From positions 744,001-808,000 of the forward strand of contig VNKQ01000007.1 in the NCBI GenBank assembly GCA_016508695.1: 64,000 nucleotides of DNA, written 5' to 3'. The translations under genes were made by a program, and so were the position numbers. Below are positions 59,755 to 64,000 of this stretch, one piece after another; within the stretch, counting starts at the first letter, position 1; each line of letters opens with the position of its first letter. Origin of the DNA: Hyphodiscus hymeniophilus. Its lineage: Eukaryota; Ascomycota; Leotiomycetes; Helotiales; Hyphodiscaceae. Below the pieces are notes generated by a model. The model was not told where the DNA came from and did not search any database. It saw nothing but the letters and a program-made list of their open reading frames with translations.

Positions 59755-61526
59755 TCATACCTTCACAGTCCCATTATGTATCTCACAGCCGATACATTCG
59801 CAATCATCGCCACACGGGCAGACATCCTTCTGACCCTCGCAAGGTATACCTGGATTCTGATGTATCGCACAACCAAAGCATTGGCAATCATCCCCACAAG
59901 GACAGCTTTCCGTATCGCCTCCACAGCCTTCTTCCGACGAGAAGGGATAGCTGACGAAAAAAAAGTCCGCTGCGGAGAAGTTCTGCTCCTCGCCGTTCCC
60001 AGATGTTGTACTTGAGGGAGTATTCATGGTCGGCGAAGCTATCATCTCCCCACCAGCAGGAGTGGGGTGTCCATTGCTATTTGAGTGCTCCTTCGCATAT
60101 ACATCGGAAGGGGCTTGCTCCATGTTCATCGACCAGGCCGAACGTACATAGTCTTGCGTAGCATCGTTATATGGATGGGCAGCACATCCGACGCATTGAC
60201 AGCCGTCACCACACCGACACGTATGTACTGTATCCAGACTTTCTTGTACAACAGGCGCCTCGAACGGCATGCTTCCAGGTAGGAGAGGGTCTTGCATTTG
60301 AGTATGTCCAAAGCTGTTAGCACGAACACTCTGCCGCCATGCATAGGGTTGAAGAGGATTTTGGAATGAGCCGTACGTCGCAGGATATGTGAAGACGGTA
60401 GTCTGGGGTAGGTACTGCGAATACAAGGAGGAATTGAAGGTCATTCCATTTGGTGGGAGCATCTGAGGGGTCATGACCGGAGTTCCATGAATCGAAATCG
60501 ATTCCTGTTTCATGGCAGTAGTAAGGGCCGACGAGCAACAGCTTCCAAATTTCATCTCAGGAGGTTCCGAGACGGAACTTGTACTCGAGGAACTATGACT
60601 ATGACTTGGCTGCTTTGGGGCACAACAAGAGTTGCCATTTGTCTCGCCGTTTGATTCGGCATTGACTCCAGTTATTGGTGCAGGAGGGGCACAGCACGAG
60701 GCTACTTCGTTTGCTCCCTTTGAGCTGTTAGTGGTTAACTCGCCTAGCGTAGCCAGAGGACTTTCGACTACATTCTCAAGTGCATTTTGTTTGCTGAAGC
60801 CATTGAGTTTCTCAGATACAGTTGGGAACATCTGAGGAGCAGCTTGCGTAGGCGTATGATCGAACTGCGCTTGTATATTTGCATATTGTGGAGCAAATCC
60901 GTACGATTGTGGAGTAGCAGGAAGACCATATCCATCCGCGAATGGGAGTGGTATGCCCTGTGGTCGCTGTTCGAAAGGAATAATGTTGATGCTGTTCATA
61001 TTCATCCTCTCAAAATTGGCGGGATCAAAGGACTGCTTCCTACTAGACTGTGGCCTCGACGTTGTCTTCTGGACCTTGAAGGCCTGCCTAGAAGGAGATG
61101 GTGCTTCGGTATTGCTTTGGGAGTCTTGAGGGGTAGCTTGCCCCGATGACATTGGTGGAGTAGTGGTACCACAATGGCACGCTTGCTTCCTGGGAATTGC
61201 AGCAGTAATACTACCACAGTTGCATGGCTGGTCTTGTGGATGAGGACATGCGCTGAGAGGCCGGCCAGGCTTCCTCACGGGCACCATCAATCTCTCGTTC
61301 GCATGTGTACATTTCGTAGATCGATGTCCGCGTATGCAGGGCTCGCTAAAAGAGGAGAAGGGTTAGCGCAGGATCTTGAATACAGCTACTGGGCAGAGTG
61401 GAGTGAGGTTGTTGATCTCGTGTGTGGATAAGCTTGATCCACGGCTGTGTAACGGGATACCCATCTGCCAAGCCTCATGACAATTTGAACGTACCAGGCC
61501 ATCTTCATTCCATTGATCAAAGGCAT
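59755..61526 (-). CDS. Copper-fist transcription factor (Mac1/Cuf1/GRISEA-like)
   Basis: This is a copper-responsive DNA-binding regulator, likely controlling copper uptake genes. Two minus-strand exons (61495-61526, 59755-61345) give 540 aa. Splicing restores the copper fist: MPLINGMKMACEPCIRGHRS then TKCTHANE, with the zinc ligands Cys11, Cys14, Cys23 and His25. The minor-groove RKPGRP motif and the copper-binding CPHPQDQPCNCG follow. The long middle is Ser/Gln/Pro-rich with three CC pairs (VASCCAPP, GNSCCAPK, FGSCCSSA). Three copies of a Cx1Cx3CxCx2Cx2H motif occur at about 387-401 (CRCGDGCQCVGCAAH), 492-506 (CPCGDDCQCFGCAIH) and 520-534 (CPCGDDCECIGCEIH). Such motifs bind Cu(I) clusters and switch activity in Mac1 and Cuf1. 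Whether it activates in low copper (Mac1/GRISEA) or high copper (Ace1) cannot be read; the C-terminal motifs favour the Mac1/Cuf1 type. Confidence 0.93.
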
Positions 61527-62948
61527 ATCTGATAATTCGGGGGTTACTGTGGGAGGAGGGAGGCTGAGTGTCGGGGTCGGTTGGTTGCAGGTCGAATCCT
61601 GGACGTCCAAATAACCTCAGCGTTGTTCAGGACCCTCGTCGCAATGGGATTCCGGATGGCAACTTGCATGCGCGCAGCCGCGGTGAGCCGATGCCAGTGA
61701 GATCGTGTGTATCAGGTAAGCTTTTGTGTCTCTGAAGAAGGGGTCTGGCGTTTCCAGATCAGTTCTGGTCCAGGGATGTTGATTGACCAGGTGCTTTGTA
61801 ATGGAGCTGGGATGAAAGCTCATCCAGAGCCAGTAACATAGACCACAAGTTGATCGAGACAAGAAGGTGGAGAGTTCGAAGAGGGCTTTTGCGCTGATTG
61901 ATGCTCTGAGGTCAGCACAGAAGAAGACCTGGGGCGGATGGATCAGGGAGAAGATGGAGTTCCTCGTGGTACAAGGACGGGCGCACTACGAACTACTCGC
62001 AGCAGGCGGTGACATCAAAGGCGACCTGGACCCGGCATGAAGGTAGATGGTCTCTCTTGTTGCGACGGGGCAGAGGTGGTGGAGGTGCATGTTCATTGCA
62101 TTGAGGAGAAGGAGCGTCGGAGGAGTTGTTTCTTTGGCCAAACACTGTCTGTCGATGGAGAAGTGCGCAAGTTTTGATTGGGCATCCTTGTAGCCCCTGT
62201 TCCTACCGACGGTAGTGGGGGGCAAGGGGAGGACGTTTCGAATAATGAACCGCTTGGACTGTTGGAGAGATCCGGGTGAAGAGGATTTGAGATGAGTATT
62301 TGAGATACAAAGTAAATAAACACGCTTTCTATACTCACTCTGGAGAGATCCAGAAGGCGGATACATACCGCGGTATGGTGACGTCGAACTTGAGTGTGGG
62401 GTTATTCTGCCGGCGCTTTAGAGGTACGGCACAATCTTCAAGCTTGATTACTCGCGCAGGTACTGAACTGTTACACCAGGGAGAGTACGGGATCTTATCT
62501 AATCGAGAGGGGGGTTTGATATAAATACTCTAGGGTGTGTATATATCAACTGCCAAACGCAAAACCATTTACATTTAGCGAGCCAAAGGTGTGGATCAAA
62601 CACTGAACAAAAAGTCTAATTCAGGATCAGACGAACAACTCTCCAACCCTATCGTGGCTTATAATCATGCTCTACAGGGCAGTATCACAAAGGTATCGTA
62701 TACTTTCTTTTTACTCGGAAAAACCTCACCACATATTGACCAAATACTCGAGTATCGGGTAAACTCTGACCACGAGACGAAAAATCTCTGGATCACGTAG
62801 CATATTCAGGATACATTTTGCAAGGCTCGCTAGTTTTCAGTGTATAATGAGCAGATATACTCATCAAGCCTGTGAGCACTTGGCTGACCTTCAACAGGAA
62901 ACCAGCCAGTACTCAGAACACGTGATACCACCAGGAGCAGGGCCAAAA
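61527..62948. other. Intergenic, divergent copper-fist and methyltransferase genes
   Basis: 1.4 kb that should contain both promoters and probably a long 5' leader of the copper-fist gene. No coding region is supported and no specific metal-response element was identified. Confidence 0.5.
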
Positions 62949-63804
62949 ATGGCCAACGACTCGGACTCGGACTCGGACGGTGAGACCCTCGACCTCTTCA
63001 CCGAGCCATCGGATTAGTAGGTAGAAATTAGCATCTCGGTCTCTTCACTCCTACCCTACAAAGACACTGACATCCCGTAGCTACCCGCCCAGTCCCAAAC
63101 CCACAACGCAAACCCACGCTCTCCTCACGGGCCAGGTGTTGACTCTCGGTCTCGTAGGCCACAATCCGCTGTGGGGCCACCACCTCTGGAACGCAGGCCG
63201 TCTGATCTCCACCTATCTCGAGGAGAACCCCTCTCTCGTCGCCGACAGGACGGTGCTTGAGCTCGGTGCAGGGGCGGGTTTACCGAGTCTAGTATGTGGG
63301 GTTCTGGGGGCGAGGAGGGTCGTCGTCACGGACTATCCCGATGCGGAGCTGGTGCAGAACCTGAGAGCGAACATCGCGAGGTGCGAGGGGCTGGGTCGGG
63401 AGGGAGAGGGAGAGGAAGAGGGAAGAGTCGTGGCAGAAGGTTATTGCTGGGGCGCTGATCCCGAGCCTCTGCTCTCACACCTCCCTCTATCTGGGGACAA
63501 GGGCTTCGAGGTTCTCATCCTTGCGGACCTGCTGTTCAACCATTCGGAACACGGAAAACTTGTCGCTACAGTCCAGCAGACTCTTGCGAAAACACGAGAT
63601 GCGAAAGCTCTCGTTTTCTTCACGCCGTATAGACCCTGGCTTTACGAGAAGGACATGGCCTTCTTTGATTTGGTGAAGGAGGCGGGGTTTACTGTTGAGA
63701 AGGTCTTGGAGGAGAAGATGGACAAGGTGATGTTTGAGGATGATCCGGGGGATGAGGAGCTGAGGAGGACGGTCTTTGGCTTTGTGGTCAAGTGGCGGCT
63801 GTGA
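62949..63804 (+). CDS. EFM7: EFM7-type protein N-terminal/lysine methyltransferase
   Basis: This SAM-dependent methyltransferase of the seven-beta-strand family closely resembles yeast Efm7 (formerly Nnt1), which methylates the N-terminal glycine and lysine of elongation factor eEF1A. Two exons (62949-63016, 63081-63804) give 263 aa, the usual size. It begins with an acidic MANDSDSDSDGETLDLFTEP and splicing gives SDYYPPSPKPTTQTHALLTG. The diagnostic VGHNPLWGHHLWNAGR follows. Motif I is TVLELGAGAGLPSLVCG, motif post-I VVVTDYPD, and the LADLLFNHSEH block replaces the D/NPPY-like motif in this group. The C-terminus VFGFVVKWRL is typical. The protein should be cytosolic. The exon sum is exactly 264 codons. 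Confidence 0.93.
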
Positions 63805-64000
63805 AGACCTACGAAAGATAAGATGTTGGCGGTTGAATATGGAGACATTGTAATTATTCAAGTGAAGTCCGAAATCAATACACTTGTGAGGATGTTGGAT
63901 GTACGGGGTTATGCCTGAGGGTAAAGAGTGCTTCATGCTAAACAAGTTGAATGATAATCCAAAAAGCTCATTCTCAGACGCAATTGTTTCTTTTCCAATT
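63805..64000. other. 3' flank of the methyltransferase, end of window
   Basis: Short non-coding tail; nothing recognised. Confidence 0.5.

Noticed and set aside
61986..62366. 126-codon minus-strand open frame upstream of the copper-fist gene
   Set aside because: No motif and a low-complexity Ser/Leu/Pro composition; more likely 5' leader or promoter DNA.

Overview
The window is nuclear DNA of a filamentous ascomycete (Pezizomycotina). The gene content (a HET-domain protein, an UstYa-family protein, a Zn2Cys6 regulator, a copper-fist factor, PEX20, a CRH cell-wall transglycosidase) and the many short GT-AG introns (mostly 45-150 bp) support this. A leotiomycete is my guess from the overall feel of the proteins; nothing here proves it. 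I rebuilt exon-intron structures by hand. Nearly all spliced models come out as an exact multiple of three with family motifs running across the junctions.

0-9.6 kb: a short-chain dehydrogenase (+), a Zn2Cys6 transcription factor (-), a small ABM-fold protein (-), a copper amine oxidase (-) and a secreted CE16-type GDSL acetylesterase (-). 10.4-13.7 kb holds the most interesting locus. It has a secreted, Tyr/Gly-rich, internally duplicated precursor with KR (Kex2-type) sites and an EAEA spacer, split into seven small exons. About 1.5 kb away, divergently transcribed, lies an UstYa-family protein with both HxxHC motifs. This is the arrangement expected of a dikaritin-type fungal RiPP locus, with Tyr-rich repeats unlike the short cores I know. 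A secreted amidase follows at 14.5-16.5 kb.

17-28 kb: a multi-pass membrane protein carrying a one-base frameshift, another fungal membrane protein of unknown role, a GH125 exo-mannosidase, an intronless HET-domain gene and a type II NADH dehydrogenase-like flavoprotein. 30-38 kb: a GPI-type GH16 CRH transglycosidase, a cytosolic-type GH2 beta-mannosidase and a DHA1-type MFS transporter. 39-47 kb: an F-box protein, SEC13 and PEX20 (divergent pair), and an unknown gene whose frame continues for 56 codons past its stop.

47.2-52.9 kb is a long stretch with no recognisable gene. 52.9-64 kb: a very large Ser-rich low-complexity protein, a PQQ-type sugar dehydrogenase (AA12-like) with a GPI-like tail, a copper-fist transcription factor with three copies of a Cys-rich copper motif, and an EFM7-type methyltransferase. 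Apart from the candidate RiPP locus, neighbours look functionally unrelated, as is usual for fungal chromosomes. No rRNA, tRNA, CRISPR or intact transposon was recognised.
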